In this document: positions 22,295 through 31,104 of the stretch, piece after piece
Layout: each line of letters starts with the position of its first letter
Position numbering within the stretch: the stretch's first letter is position 1
From: Paenibacillus sp. MMS20-IR301
Lineage (GTDB): Bacteria; Bacillota; Bacilli; Paenibacillales; Paenibacillaceae
Length of the DNA stretch: 64,000 nt
Direction of reading: 5' to 3'
Assembly: GCF_032302195.1 (NCBI RefSeq)
Contig: NZ_CP135275.1
Coordinates: forward strand, 1,612,001 to 1,676,000
Translations under genes and position numbers: made by a program
Notes under the pieces: model-generated
The model's database searches: none
Told to the model about the DNA's origin: nothing
What the model saw: only the letters and a program-made list of their open reading frames with translations

Positions 22295-23518
22295 TTGACA
22301 CACAGCAGCGCAAAACAAAAATGGAGATCGGACAAGCTGGCGCATTTGGGATCGTCAATATTCGCTGAAGTCGCCGCAACGAAAGCCGAAGTCCGGAAAT
22401 CGGGGATTGAAGTGATTGATCTGGGAATCGGCAGTCCGGACCGGGGACCGTCTTATAAGATTCGTGCGGCCTTAAGTGAAGCGGTGCTGAGGGAAGACAG
22501 CTATTCGTATCCGGCCTCCAAAGGCAGTGCTGCCTTTCGCCGGCAGGCGGCGGAATGGATGAACTGGCGGTTCGCTGTCGAAGTGGACCCGGAAGAGGAG
22601 ATGGTCGCCTTAATGGGTTCGCAGGACGGACTGGCGCATCTGGCACAGGCGGTATGCAATCCCGGAGATCTGGCAATCGTGCCGGACCCGGGTTATCCGA
22701 TTTATTCCGGTGCGCTTGCGCTGGCTGGTGTACGGGCCTGGACGCTGCCGCTGCTGGAAGAGAATGCGTTCCGCCCGGATCTGGAGCAAATTCCCGAGGA
22801 GGTCTGGCGTGAAGCGGTATTCATCCTGCTGAGCTTTCCCGGCAATCCTATTTCGGTTACCGCAGATTTGCCGTATATGACGAGACTGATTGAGCTGGCC
22901 CGTAAATGGGATGTACTGGTTGTTCATGATCTGGCCTATTCAGAGCTGGGCTTTGACGGATATAGGCCAATCAGTATTTTGGAGGTGCCCGGAGCATTGG
23001 ACACAGCGGTCGAGTTCCATTCCTTCTCTAAAAGCTTCAATATGGCCGGCTGCCGGATCGGCTTCATGACAGGGAACCGCACAGCCGTTGGAGCACTTCG
23101 TGAGCTTAAGAGCAACGTGGACTACGGTGTCTTCGGTCCGGTTCAGGAAGCGGCGGTTGTTGCCCTGGAGCAGGCGATGGCATCAGCACCGGATGAGGGA
23201 GTATCTAAGATGTATGAGCAGCGGCGGAATGTTTTCGTGGAGGCTTTGGCACGTGAAGGCTGGACCGTCCGGCTACCGGAAGCGACGATGTTCATCTGGG
23301 CGAAGCTGCCTGAAGCCTATGGCGTGAACGTTGAGGCAGGAAGATCCCGGAGGTTCGCGCATGAGCTGCTGCTGGCCACCGGAGTCGCGGTGATTCCCGG
23401 CGATGCATTTGGCCAGCAGGGAGAAGGGTATGTACGGATTGCACTGGTGGAAGAGGAAGAGCGGCTTCTGGAAGCCGCCCGGAGAATGGGTATTTTTTTG
23501 CGAAGAAATGGCTGTTAA
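22295..23518 (+). CDS. Class I/II aminotransferase (LL-diaminopimelate aminotransferase-like)
   Basis: A 407-residue PLP-dependent fold-type I aminotransferase. Visible marks are IDLGIGSPDRGPS near the N-terminus, YPASKGSAAFR, DPGYPIYSGAL, FPGNPISVTAD, VVHDLAYSELGFDG, and the PLP-lysine region HSFSKSFNMAGCRIGF. The closest general class is the DapL/MalY-like group; the substrate is not certain. The start is TTG at 22295, 7 bases after GGAGG at 22283-22287. It converges with a PQQ-propeller gene only 12 bases away, without an obvious terminator. Confidence 0.9.
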   Translation: MTHSSAKQKWRSDKLAHLGSSIFAEVAATKAEVRKSGIEVIDLGIGSPDRGPSYKIRAALSEAVLREDSYSYPASKGSAAFRRQAAEWMNWRFAVEVDPEEEMVALMGSQDGLAHLAQAVCNPGDLAIVPDPGYPIYSGALALAGVRAWTLPLLEENAFRPDLEQIPEEVWREAVFILLSFPGNPISVTADLPYMTRLIELARKWDVLVVHDLAYSELGFDGYRPISILEVPGALDTAVEFHSFSKSFNMAGCRIGFMTGNRTAVGALRELKSNVDYGVFGPVQEAAVVALEQAMASAPDEGVSKMYEQRRNVFVEALAREGWTVRLPEATMFIWAKLPEAYGVNVEAGRSRRFAHELLLATGVAVIPGDAFGQQGEGYVRIALVEEEERLLEAARRMGIFLRRNGC

Positions 23519-23530
23519 GATTTACTTAAG

Positions 23531-24859
23531 TTACTGGTATTGTTGCGGCAGGGCAACAGCGATTATATGATGCTCCGTAGGGATCAGGGCTGTTCCATTA
23601 TGCAGCGTAATGTTACCGAAGCTGGGATAGGTGCTTCCGGCCTCAATCATGCCCAGCAGTGCGCCGGTATCGTAGTGATGGACTGCGATATAGCCATTGT
23701 TGTATAGGGTAAATACAGCCTTGCCGACTCGTTGCAGATGTAACGCCTTACCGGCCGGAACATTATAAGAAGTAACGCTGTCATCCGCAAGGTTTAATGC
23801 AGTAATCCTGTTATCTTGCTGGAAGTAGGCTATGCCGCCCGCCGGTCCGGCCAGCCAGCTGCCATATTGCTCATAGCTTGTGGTAGCTGCTTCAGCATCT
23901 GCTCCGCGCAAAAAGCGTGTAAGCGTATATCTATCCGTATCCGGATTCATGTCAGCGGAATAGACATAGGAATCCTGGATTATTGTGAAATTGTTCCGTA
24001 TTTTGGAGATGTCAGCTATTTTATTATAGTTGTTCCTGGCGGTAATTTTACCGGTAACAGGATTCAAGCGGGCCAGAGTTAACTGGTAGCCCGGCACGGG
24101 TGCCGAAGGGCTTTTTGCCGCATAATCCGTCTGCTCCCGCAGCAGCAATTGCCCGTTCTCATAATTTACATAGCTGTACAACCCTTCGATTCGCCAAAGC
24201 TTCTTGCCGCTAGCCGGATCAAGGCCATAGAATTGGGAACGGATATTATTCACTGTACTGGAAACGACAAGCACACCTCTATATTCTCCATAGATCGTGC
24301 CCGCGTACATAGGGATCTCTTTGTTGTCCCACAGCCTTTTACCGGATACCGGATCATAGGCAGTAACTCCGCCGCTCTCATTGGCGAAATAGATTGTTCC
24401 GTTCATCAGGCGGGCTTGTGCGCCAATTTCAATCAGCTGATCTGCTACCTTCACCTTCCAGATAACCTTTCCGGTTGCAGCAGATACTTTGACGAGACGT
24501 TCTTTGTGATCTATGAAGAAAACGGAGTTATTCGTAACGATTTGCGGATGTCCGCCCTGCGGATAAGACCACTCCATTTTACCGGAGGCTATATTTTTGG
24601 CATAAAGTGTACTGTTGATGTCTGAGTAGTACAGAATTCCGTTACTGACGGGCGGCTTGCTGTCGTACATGCCCATGCCATTCGCAGCGGCCTTCCATTT
24701 CAGCGGGACCAGCGAGTCTTTAGCGGCCGAAGTGATGGATGTGGTTCCAAGAGTTGTATGAACACTGCCCCGCGTTATATCCGGCATTGTAGTTAATGCG
24801 GTTGATGACAGCAGGCTCATAAAGAGCAAGGGGGTAAGTAAGGATTGGATGGGCGGCAA
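23531..24859 (-). CDS. Exported PQQ-like beta-propeller protein
   Basis: A 442-residue secreted protein. A signal peptide of about 22 residues (SLLTPLLFMSLLSSTALT) is followed by PQQ-type propeller blades with the repeated pattern A.tGk..W (NIASGKMEWSYP, SAATGKVIWKVK, DPVSGKRLWDNK, DPASGKKLWRIE). No quinone-binding enzyme residues are evident, so it is probably a structural or binding propeller like BamB, here in a Gram-positive wall. The start is TTG at 24859 with AAGGAG 9 bases upstream. Confidence 0.85.
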   Translation of the reverse strand: MPPIQSLLTPLLFMSLLSSTALTTMPDITRGSVHTTLGTTSITSAAKDSLVPLKWKAAANGMGMYDSKPPVSNGILYYSDINSTLYAKNIASGKMEWSYPQGGHPQIVTNNSVFFIDHKERLVKVSAATGKVIWKVKVADQLIEIGAQARLMNGTIYFANESGGVTAYDPVSGKRLWDNKEIPMYAGTIYGEYRGVLVVSSTVNNIRSQFYGLDPASGKKLWRIEGLYSYVNYENGQLLLREQTDYAAKSPSAPVPGYQLTLARLNPVTGKITARNNYNKIADISKIRNNFTIIQDSYVYSADMNPDTDRYTLTRFLRGADAEAATTSYEQYGSWLAGPAGGIAYFQQDNRITALNLADDSVTSYNVPAGKALHLQRVGKAVFTLYNNGYIAVHHYDTGALLGMIEAGSTYPSFGNITLHNGTALIPTEHHIIAVALPQQYQ

Positions 24860-25045
24860 TAGGTTCAGCTCCTTGTTAAGTCTTGTTCTCTGTAATAAGA
24901 CGCTGAAAGATTACATTGGTTGCTAAAATAAGGAAAGACAATATTGTAACCAGAAGAAATGATTTCATATTTATACTGACTGCTATATCGCCAAAGCTGA
25001 TTTTGGGTAATAAGGAGCAACTACAATGATCAGGAGGGTACAGCA

Positions 25046-25402
25046 ATGGGATTCAATCTTGGAGGTCTTGGCGATAAAATACAAGGAATGGTAGGCAGCC
25101 TGAAGGACAGCGGAGTAGGTGAGCTGCTGCAAAAGCTTCCACTGGACAAGCTTCCGCTCGACCAGCTGCTGGAGAAGCTGCCTCTGGAGCAGCTATTGTC
25201 CAGCTCTTTTCTGCAAAAGTTCACTCCGTTCTCCTCACTTAAAGAGCTGCTGCAAAGCGGCGGATTCGCGGCGGGTTCCACTGAGGAGCTGAAGACGCTG
25301 CCGCAGGACGAGCTGGATGCGCATGTAAACAAAACCACTTCCTTCGGCTCGCTGAAGGATCTGCTGATTAAAGCGGCTGAGTTCTATGCCCAGCGGAAGT
25401 AG
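25046..25402 (+). CDS. Small Leu/Pro-repeat protein, unknown function
   Basis: A 118-residue protein with an imperfect internal repeat in residues about 25-55: LPLDKLPLDQLLEKLPLEQL, giving amphipathic Leu-rich units. A Gly-rich start (GFNLGGLGDKIQGMVGSL) and a FSSLKELL/FGSLKDLL duplicated motif in the second half follow. There is no signal peptide and no family I recognise. AGGAGGGTACAGCA precedes the ATG, and a strong stem-loop follows, so it is a well-formed monocistronic gene. Confidence 0.75.
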   Translation: MGFNLGGLGDKIQGMVGSLKDSGVGELLQKLPLDKLPLDQLLEKLPLEQLLSSSFLQKFTPFSSLKELLQSGGFAAGSTEELKTLPQDELDAHVNKTTSFGSLKDLLIKAAEFYAQRK

Positions 25403-25434
25403 CGGATGTTATAAATACTTATCTTTTTAAAATA

Positions 25435-25482
25435 AAACAGCAGCAGCCATGGACTGTATTATATCCATGGCTGCTGCTGTTT
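25435..25482. terminator. Bidirectional terminator between convergent genes
   Basis: AAACAGCAGCAGCCATGGA pairs exactly with TCCATGGCTGCTGCTGTTT across a 10-base loop. Confidence 0.9.
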
Positions 25483-25492
25483 CGTGTATGGG

Positions 25493-26443
25493 TTATTGCT
25501 TCAGCCAAGCTGTTGCGAGCAGCAAGGCGCCTTTGTTAGCCTGGGTGTCGGCAAGGGCATCCAGCATGACAAAGTCGTGGATGATGCCCTGGAACCGCAC
25601 AGCGGTTACAGGCACGCCGGCTTCACGCAGCCTGGCGGCATAAGCTTCGCCTTCATCGCGGAGGACATCGGCTTCGCCCGTGATGACCAAAGCTTCCGGC
25701 AAGCCGCTAAGCTGCTCCAGACTGGCCCGCAGCGGTGAAGCGGTTATCTCTGCCCGCTCATCAGGATCCGTAGTGTACTGGTCCCAGAACCACTTCATTC
25801 CGGTCCGCTGCAGGAAGTACCCTTCGGCGAACAGGTGATAGGATTCGGTATCGAAGGCGGCATCGGTTACCGGGTAGAAGAGCAGCTGCTTGGAGATGGC
25901 CGGGCCGCCGCGCTCCTTGGCCATCAAGGTGATGGCTGCTGTCATATTACCGCCGACACTGTCACCGGCCACGCTCAGCCGGGAAGCATCCAGACCGTAG
26001 GCTGCGCCGTCACGGCTGATCCAATCCAGCACAGCATATATTTCTTCAATGGCTGCCGGGTATTTAGCTTCCGGAGACAGACTGTATTCCGGGAATACGA
26101 CAGCTGCGCCGGCTCCGGCAGATAACTCGCGGATTAAGCGGTCATGAGTGTGGCTGTTGCCGAATACCCAGCCTGCTCCGTGTATATAAAGAATGACAGG
26201 AAGTGAAGTCTGGGCAGTACCAGGCGGCCGGACAATCCGTACCTTGACCTCTCCACCGGGGCCGCCTGCTACCGTCAGATCCTGAAGATCTGCTTCGGGC
26301 TTGGGAATGTCACCGGACTGGACTTCATTAACAGTCTCGCGGCCTTTTTCAGGTCCAAGATCAGGCAGAAAGGGAGGCTCGGAGTTATCATCAGCAAATT
26401 TCCGGGCTGCAGGCTCGAGAATAATTTTGTTATGATCAGGCAT
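25493..26443 (-). CDS. Alpha/beta hydrolase, HSL-type esterase
   Basis: A 316-residue carboxylesterase of the hormone-sensitive-lipase family. The oxyanion motif is HGAGWVFG (HGGGxxxG type) near residue 90, the nucleophile elbow is GDSVGGN near 163, and the acid and base lie in EADVLRDEGEAYA and GIIHDFVML. The protein starts without a signal peptide, so it is likely cytoplasmic. AAGGAG precedes the ATG. It lies 82 bases downstream of an APC permease on the same strand. Confidence 0.9.
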   Translation of the reverse strand: MPDHNKIILEPAARKFADDNSEPPFLPDLGPEKGRETVNEVQSGDIPKPEADLQDLTVAGGPGGEVKVRIVRPPGTAQTSLPVILYIHGAGWVFGNSHTHDRLIRELSAGAGAAVVFPEYSLSPEAKYPAAIEEIYAVLDWISRDGAAYGLDASRLSVAGDSVGGNMTAAITLMAKERGGPAISKQLLFYPVTDAAFDTESYHLFAEGYFLQRTGMKWFWDQYTTDPDERAEITASPLRASLEQLSGLPEALVITGEADVLRDEGEAYAARLREAGVPVTAVRFQGIIHDFVMLDALADTQANKGALLLATAWLKQ

Positions 26444-26525
26444 AGTTCACAGTCTCCTTCTTATCTGATTATGTTGAAGCTCACCTTCATCCATAACCAC
26501 CTGACCGTTATCTGAAACGATAAGC

Positions 26526-27842
26526 TTACAGTGCCTGACTTGAATCCTCTTCAGCCTTCAGGTGTGAAGGAACCTTAGCTGCAGACTTACGGCCATGTCG
26601 TAAATACTCAATCAGCGCAAACAATATAGTAATCAGCAGCGGATATATAATAGCCCAGCCGGTGAACGGGAAGACAGCTACGGTAGCGGCGAAGGAAATC
26701 CAGCTGATAGTCACACCGGCACGGCTGCCCTTGAGCAGGCGGATTCCGGCTGCACAGCCGCCGATGTAAGTCAGAATAAAGGTGGCATTAGGGAATTGAA
26801 TTAATGTAGTAATCGACAAGAGGCCGCTGCCGTACAAGGTCAATACAGCAGTGAAGCAAAAGGTCAGGAACCCGATGGCCCCGACTGGCGTCTGGTAGCG
26901 GTCCGAGAGCCGGCCCATCCACTTCGGAGCATATCCTTGCCGCGATAAAGCGTAAGCGACGCGGGAAGCGGCGCTGGAATAAGCGATAATCGTCGCGGTG
27001 CAGATGAACAGCCCGGTAAGCCCGGCGATGAATCCGCCCCATGCCCCAAGCGGCTGGCTGATGATCCAGACGAGGGAGGAATCGGCGCCGCCGCGCAAAT
27101 AGCTTTGTGTCCCGACGGTTGCCAAGGCGGAGAGGAAGTAGAGCACTCCGACAATAACCGCAGCGATGGTAACCCCTTTAACCGCTGCCCGCTGCGGGTC
27201 TTTGAACTCTTCTGACAGATGCGAGACGGCTTCCCAGCCGATGAAGCACCAGAAGAGAATTGCCGCAGCCTGTCCGACACTGCTCCAGCTATGCGGCATG
27301 AACGGAGTGAAGTGGGCGCTCTCCATTCTTGGAAGAGCAGCAGCGAAAGAGAAGACCAGAACCGCGATAATGGCGATGACCACTGCAATTTGCACTTTGC
27401 CGGCAACCTTCATGCCGATCCAGTTGGTGATCAGGCCAATAGCCAGCATTCCGGCGGCAATGGCAATGCGGGCCGGATCCCCCCAGCCCATGGCGGCAGT
27501 CATATATCCCGCACCGGTTAAGGCGGCGACAGGTCCGCCGATAGGTACCGACATCAGGAAGAACCAGCCGACCAGAGCACCGGCCTTCGGACCGAAAGCC
27601 AAGGTGGCGAAATGGGATACACCTCCGGCATTCGGGAACTTAGCAGAGAGCAGGCCCATAGAGAGTGCGAGCGGAAGAATCAGCAGTGTCATGAAGCCCC
27701 AGGCGAGCAGGGAAGCAGGACCAGCCATTTCGGCAGCCAAGCCCGGCACAATCAGTACCCCTGAACCTAAGACGGCTCCGATGTACAGGGCAATCGCCTG
27801 CGGCATGCCGATATTCCGTTGGAGAGATTTATTTTCCTTCAT
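26526..27842 (-). CDS. APC superfamily amino acid permease, YjeH-like
   Basis: A 438-residue transporter with about twelve membrane segments. The substrate-binding unwound helix 1 motif is GAVLGSGVLIVPGLA, and an AGGVSHFATLAFGPKAGALVGW segment follows, the pattern of YjeH-type amino acid exporters (methionine and branched-chain). The direction of transport is inferred. It is divergent from a LysR-type gene, its probable regulator, with a 118-base gap, and is followed by an esterase gene. Confidence 0.87.
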   Translation of the reverse strand: MKENKSLQRNIGMPQAIALYIGAVLGSGVLIVPGLAAEMAGPASLLAWGFMTLLILPLALSMGLLSAKFPNAGGVSHFATLAFGPKAGALVGWFFLMSVPIGGPVAALTGAGYMTAAMGWGDPARIAIAAGMLAIGLITNWIGMKVAGKVQIAVVIAIIAVLVFSFAAALPRMESAHFTPFMPHSWSSVGQAAAILFWCFIGWEAVSHLSEEFKDPQRAAVKGVTIAAVIVGVLYFLSALATVGTQSYLRGGADSSLVWIISQPLGAWGGFIAGLTGLFICTATIIAYSSAASRVAYALSRQGYAPKWMGRLSDRYQTPVGAIGFLTFCFTAVLTLYGSGLLSITTLIQFPNATFILTYIGGCAAGIRLLKGSRAGVTISWISFAATVAVFPFTGWAIIYPLLITILFALIEYLRHGRKSAAKVPSHLKAEEDSSQAL

Positions 27843-27960
27843 ATCATTAGTCCCGCTTTCCTTGTAATTAAATCTAGAGTATCAGATAATAGATCCATTG
27901 GAAAAACGGAATTATCGAATGGAATCCATTCGTTTAACCGATAGGTTGAAGGAGGCCCGT

Positions 27961-28896
27961 ATGGAGTCAAAGCATCTTTTTACTTTTCTTGTCGTAGTAG
28001 AGACCGGGAGCTTTACCCGTGCAGCCCAGAAGCTGGATTATGCCCAGTCCAGCATTACCGCACAGATTCAGGCGCTCGAAGCTGAACTCGCTCAGCCCTT
28101 GTTTGACCGGATCAGCAAAAAAATCATTCTCACCGATGCCGGCCGCCGTCTGCTGCCTTACGCCCAGGAAATCTCCAAGATGCATACGATGGCCGAGAAT
28201 GCGCTGCGCTCCGAAACGGAGATAGCCGGCTCACTGCGGATTGGTGCGCCGGAATCGCTGGCTGCGTTCCGCCTGCCGGGAATTATTAAGGAATTCCGCA
28301 CCCTGCATCCGCAGGTACAGATTACACTGAAGCCGGGTGCATGCTGGGAGCTTACCGAGTTCGTCCGCTCCGGCGAGCTGGATTTGGCTTTTCTGCTGCA
28401 GCCGGAGACGGAGTATAAGGATATGTATTGCGACACCCTGATTCATGAAGCCATGACGCTGGTCGCGCCGCTGGATCATCCGCTGTGCGGGCTTCCGGAA
28501 GTGGAGCCGCAGCATCTTAAGAATGTAACCATTCTGCACACCGAGACGGGCTGCACCTACCGGACCTTATTCGAGCGGCATCTGAACAGCCACGGGGTGT
28601 TTCCCGACCCGAATTTGGAGTTCTGGAGCATTGAAGCGATTAAGCAATGCGTGATGGCCGGGCTCGGCATTTCCTTTCTGCCGCTGATTACCGTCCGCAG
28701 TGAGCTGGCGGAAGGCAAGCTGGCCGGGCTGCACTGGAATGATGAATCCCAGCGGGTAGCTACCCAGATTGCGTACCACAGCAAGAAATGGAAATCACCT
28801 GCACTGAGTGAGTTCCTGGGAATAGTGCAGAAGCATGCTGCTTCATGGAGGGGGACGGCAGATGTCTTAACACAAAGGGTGAAGCGTAGAGCATGA
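27961..28896 (+). CDS. LysR family transcription regulator
   Basis: A 311-residue regulator. The N-terminal winged HTH is at residues 1-60 (FLVVVETGSFTRAAQKLDYA then QSSITAQIQALEAEL). A LysR substrate-binding domain follows from about 90 (LRIGAPESLAAFRLPGII). ATG 27961 is chosen because GAAGGAGG lies just upstream; the frame is open further up but would include non-conserved residues. It is divergent from the APC permease. Its stop overlaps the start of a tyrosine recombinase gene by four bases (ATGA), so the two are translationally coupled. Confidence 0.9.
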   Translation: MESKHLFTFLVVVETGSFTRAAQKLDYAQSSITAQIQALEAELAQPLFDRISKKIILTDAGRRLLPYAQEISKMHTMAENALRSETEIAGSLRIGAPESLAAFRLPGIIKEFRTLHPQVQITLKPGACWELTEFVRSGELDLAFLLQPETEYKDMYCDTLIHEAMTLVAPLDHPLCGLPEVEPQHLKNVTILHTETGCTYRTLFERHLNSHGVFPDPNLEFWSIEAIKQCVMAGLGISFLPLITVRSELAEGKLAGLHWNDESQRVATQIAYHSKKWKSPALSEFLGIVQKHAASWRGTADVLTQRVKRRA

Positions 28897-29822
28897 ATGA
28901 GCTGGAGAATAGCTATGAAGAAGAGCTGGATGCATTTCTGATCTGGATGAAGGATGCCGGTTATACGGCTTACACGCAGAAATCTTATCTGGCTGATGTG
29001 CGGGAATTTCTGGCTACTTTGAGCGGCCGGGAGCTAACCTCTGTCAAGAAGCTGCATGTTGTCTCCTACCTGACATCGGTCCGTGAACGCGGGGTAAGTG
29101 ATGCCACCCGTAACCGCAAGCATGCTTCCGTCAGCTGCCTGTTCAAGGCGCTGACGGAGATGGAGCTCCTGAATATGAACCCGGCCGCCGGGATCAAGAA
29201 ATCCAAAACCGAAAAAAACCGCGAGCCGGTCTACCTGGATGAAGCGGATCTGCAGCGGTTCTTGTCTGCGGTGGACGGCAAATATCGAAGCCGCAATCTG
29301 GCAGTTTTTCTGCTGATGTCTTATATGGGGCTGCGGGTAGGGGAAGTCCATACGCTGAATCAAAGCGATTATAACGTAGAAAGACGTTCATTGCGTGTCT
29401 TCGGAAAGGGCCGCAAATGGCGTAATGTTCCGGTTCCCGACGATATTGCACCTTACCTGGACCAGGCTATAGCCGACCGGCTTCCGCCCTGGCGCAGCAA
29501 AGAAGAAGCCTTATTCATCTCCCAGAAGGGCCGCCGGCTCTCCATCCGCGGAATCCAGGGGATTGCTGCCAATACATTCAGCCGCTTCCAGAGTGAAGTC
29601 CCTTCCTCCCAGCGTCTCCCGTACTCCAGTCACAAGCTGCGCCACTCCTTTGCCACCATGCTGCTGCGCAAGGGAGCGGATCTGCGCACGGTACAGGAAT
29701 TACTTGGACATTCTTCCATCCAGACAACCACTGTATATACACATATTACAAGCCGCGAGAAGGAAGAAGCCATGTCCAGACTGCAGATCAGCATGCCTGA
29801 GCCTGCAGGTCATAATGTATAA
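28893..29822 (+). CDS. Tyrosine recombinase/integrase, XerC/XerD-like
   Basis: A 309-residue tyrosine recombinase. The SAM-like N-domain spans about residues 10-95 and the catalytic domain about 112-300. All catalytic residues are present: Arg148 (YMGLRVGEV), Lys172, His247 and Arg250 (HKLRHSFA), His273 (LGHSS) and Tyr282 (TTVYTHI). It is unusual in being translationally coupled to a LysR regulator. It could be a second Xer protein or a solitary integrase; no att sites or cargo were seen. A GAAC-N4-GTTC motif lies 35 bases after the stop. Confidence 0.88.
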   Translation: MNELENSYEEELDAFLIWMKDAGYTAYTQKSYLADVREFLATLSGRELTSVKKLHVVSYLTSVRERGVSDATRNRKHASVSCLFKALTEMELLNMNPAAGIKKSKTEKNREPVYLDEADLQRFLSAVDGKYRSRNLAVFLLMSYMGLRVGEVHTLNQSDYNVERRSLRVFGKGRKWRNVPVPDDIAPYLDQAIADRLPPWRSKEEALFISQKGRRLSIRGIQGIAANTFSRFQSEVPSSQRLPYSSHKLRHSFATMLLRKGADLRTVQELLGHSSIQTTTVYTHITSREKEEAMSRLQISMPEPAGHNV

Positions 29823-29857
29823 ATAACCGGGGGGACAAAAGCAAGAAGCTATAGTAT

Positions 29858-29869
29858 GAACATTTGTTC
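29858..29869. promoter_or_regulatory. GAACATTTGTTC, LexA-box-like palindrome
   Basis: It matches GAAC-N4-GTTC, the core of the Bacillus LexA/DinR box. No gene starts shortly downstream on the plus strand, and ldh ends towards it, so function is doubtful. Confidence 0.3.
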
Positions 29870-29955
29870 AAAACATAACGTATAAATCACATGTAATGTA
29901 CATTTTTATAATGACAAGAGAGCCGTGAATTGCTAACATGATAAAGGGCCAAACA

Positions 29956-29983
29956 GCCGCCAATCCGTGAGAGGGTTGGCGGC
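29956..29983 (-). terminator. Stem-loop after ldh
   Basis: GCCGCCAATCC (29956-29966) pairs with GGGTTGGCGGC (29973-29983). Read on the minus strand it follows the ldh stop by about 30 bases, with a moderately T-rich tail. Confidence 0.6.
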
Positions 29984-30017
29984 TGGCTTGTCCATATTTA
30001 TGCTGGCTAAGCCGGAG

Positions 30018-30941
30018 TTACAGCTCCAGCTTGGCAATTTCGCCTTTGAGCTTATCTGCAGACTGCTGGAACAAGACCTGCTCCTCTTCACTGAGCGGGA
30101 GATCCAGCACTTCGCGCACACCTGAACGGTCAACGACACATGGAGCACCGAGGAATACATCCGAAACGCCATTGTAGTTGTTCAGCAGTGTGGATACGTT
30201 CAGCACAGAGCCTTCATTGTTCAGGATGGATGCAACAATCCGGTCCAGTGCCAGGGCGATAGCATAGGAGGTAGAGCCTTTGGCATCGATAATCTCGTAT
30301 GCGGCATTTTTGGTATCCTCGAAGATATCCTTGCGTTCGGCTTCATCAAAGCCCAGATCGATCCCCGCGACATTGGCGAGACTCCAGACCGGCAGCTCGG
30401 AATCGCCATGCTCCCCGATGATTTGACCGTGGATGCTGCGCGGATCGATTTCTTTGTGGCGCCCGATCAGATAACGGAAGCGTGCGCTGTCCAGCACGGT
30501 TCCGGAGCCGATAACCCGTCTGCGGTCGAAGCCGCTGATCTTCAGGGTAGCATACGCTAGAATGTCGACCGGATTGGTAGCAATCAGCAGGATAGCATGA
30601 TGATTGTATTTCGTAATTTTCTGGATGATATCTTTGAATATCGTTATATTCTTGCGAAGCAGATCAATCCGCGTCTCCCCGGGCTTCTGGGAGGCCCCGG
30701 CTGTAACGATGATGATGTCGGCTTCCCGGCAATCCTCATAGGTGCCGGCCCATAGCTTTACACCGCCGACAAACGGCATGCCATGGTTCATATCGAGCGC
30801 TTCACCCAGCGCCTTCTGATGGTTCACATCAATCAGTACGAGCTCGGGCATGCGTTTACGCAGCAGCAGCGTATAGGCGGTTGTGGTTCCGACTGCACCG
30901 GTGCCGATGACTACGACACGATTGGGCTTAAATGGGGCCAT
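30018..30941 (-). CDS. ldh: L-lactate dehydrogenase
   Basis: A 307-residue NAD-dependent enzyme interconverting pyruvate and L-lactate. The nucleotide loop is VVVIGTGAVGTTTAY (residues 9-23), with the substrate loop Arg91 (KPGETRIDL), Arg154 (DSARFR) and the catalytic His178 (GEHGDSE). The residue pattern favours lactate over malate dehydrogenase. GGAGGAG precedes the ATG. It is monocistronic, with a stem-loop downstream. No Rex-type operator was recognised in the 160-base upstream gap. Confidence 0.93.
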   Translation of the reverse strand: MAPFKPNRVVVIGTGAVGTTTAYTLLLRKRMPELVLIDVNHQKALGEALDMNHGMPFVGGVKLWAGTYEDCREADIIIVTAGASQKPGETRIDLLRKNITIFKDIIQKITKYNHHAILLIATNPVDILAYATLKISGFDRRRVIGSGTVLDSARFRYLIGRHKEIDPRSIHGQIIGEHGDSELPVWSLANVAGIDLGFDEAERKDIFEDTKNAAYEIIDAKGSTSYAIALALDRIVASILNNEGSVLNVSTLLNNYNGVSDVFLGAPCVVDRSGVREVLDLPLSEEEQVLFQQSADKLKGEIAKLEL

Positions 30942-31104
30942 GGTTAATCTCCTCCAGCTTTTGAATTTTGAGAATCTTATCCATCATAATCGCTAAGGAT
31001 AGTGTTTTCAAGCTGTCCGCTTTTAATCCATTACCCCGAATTGGGCATGCTAACATGGTATTTCATAGTATTCACTCAACCATTTGACAGGAGCGAACTA
31101 CAGA

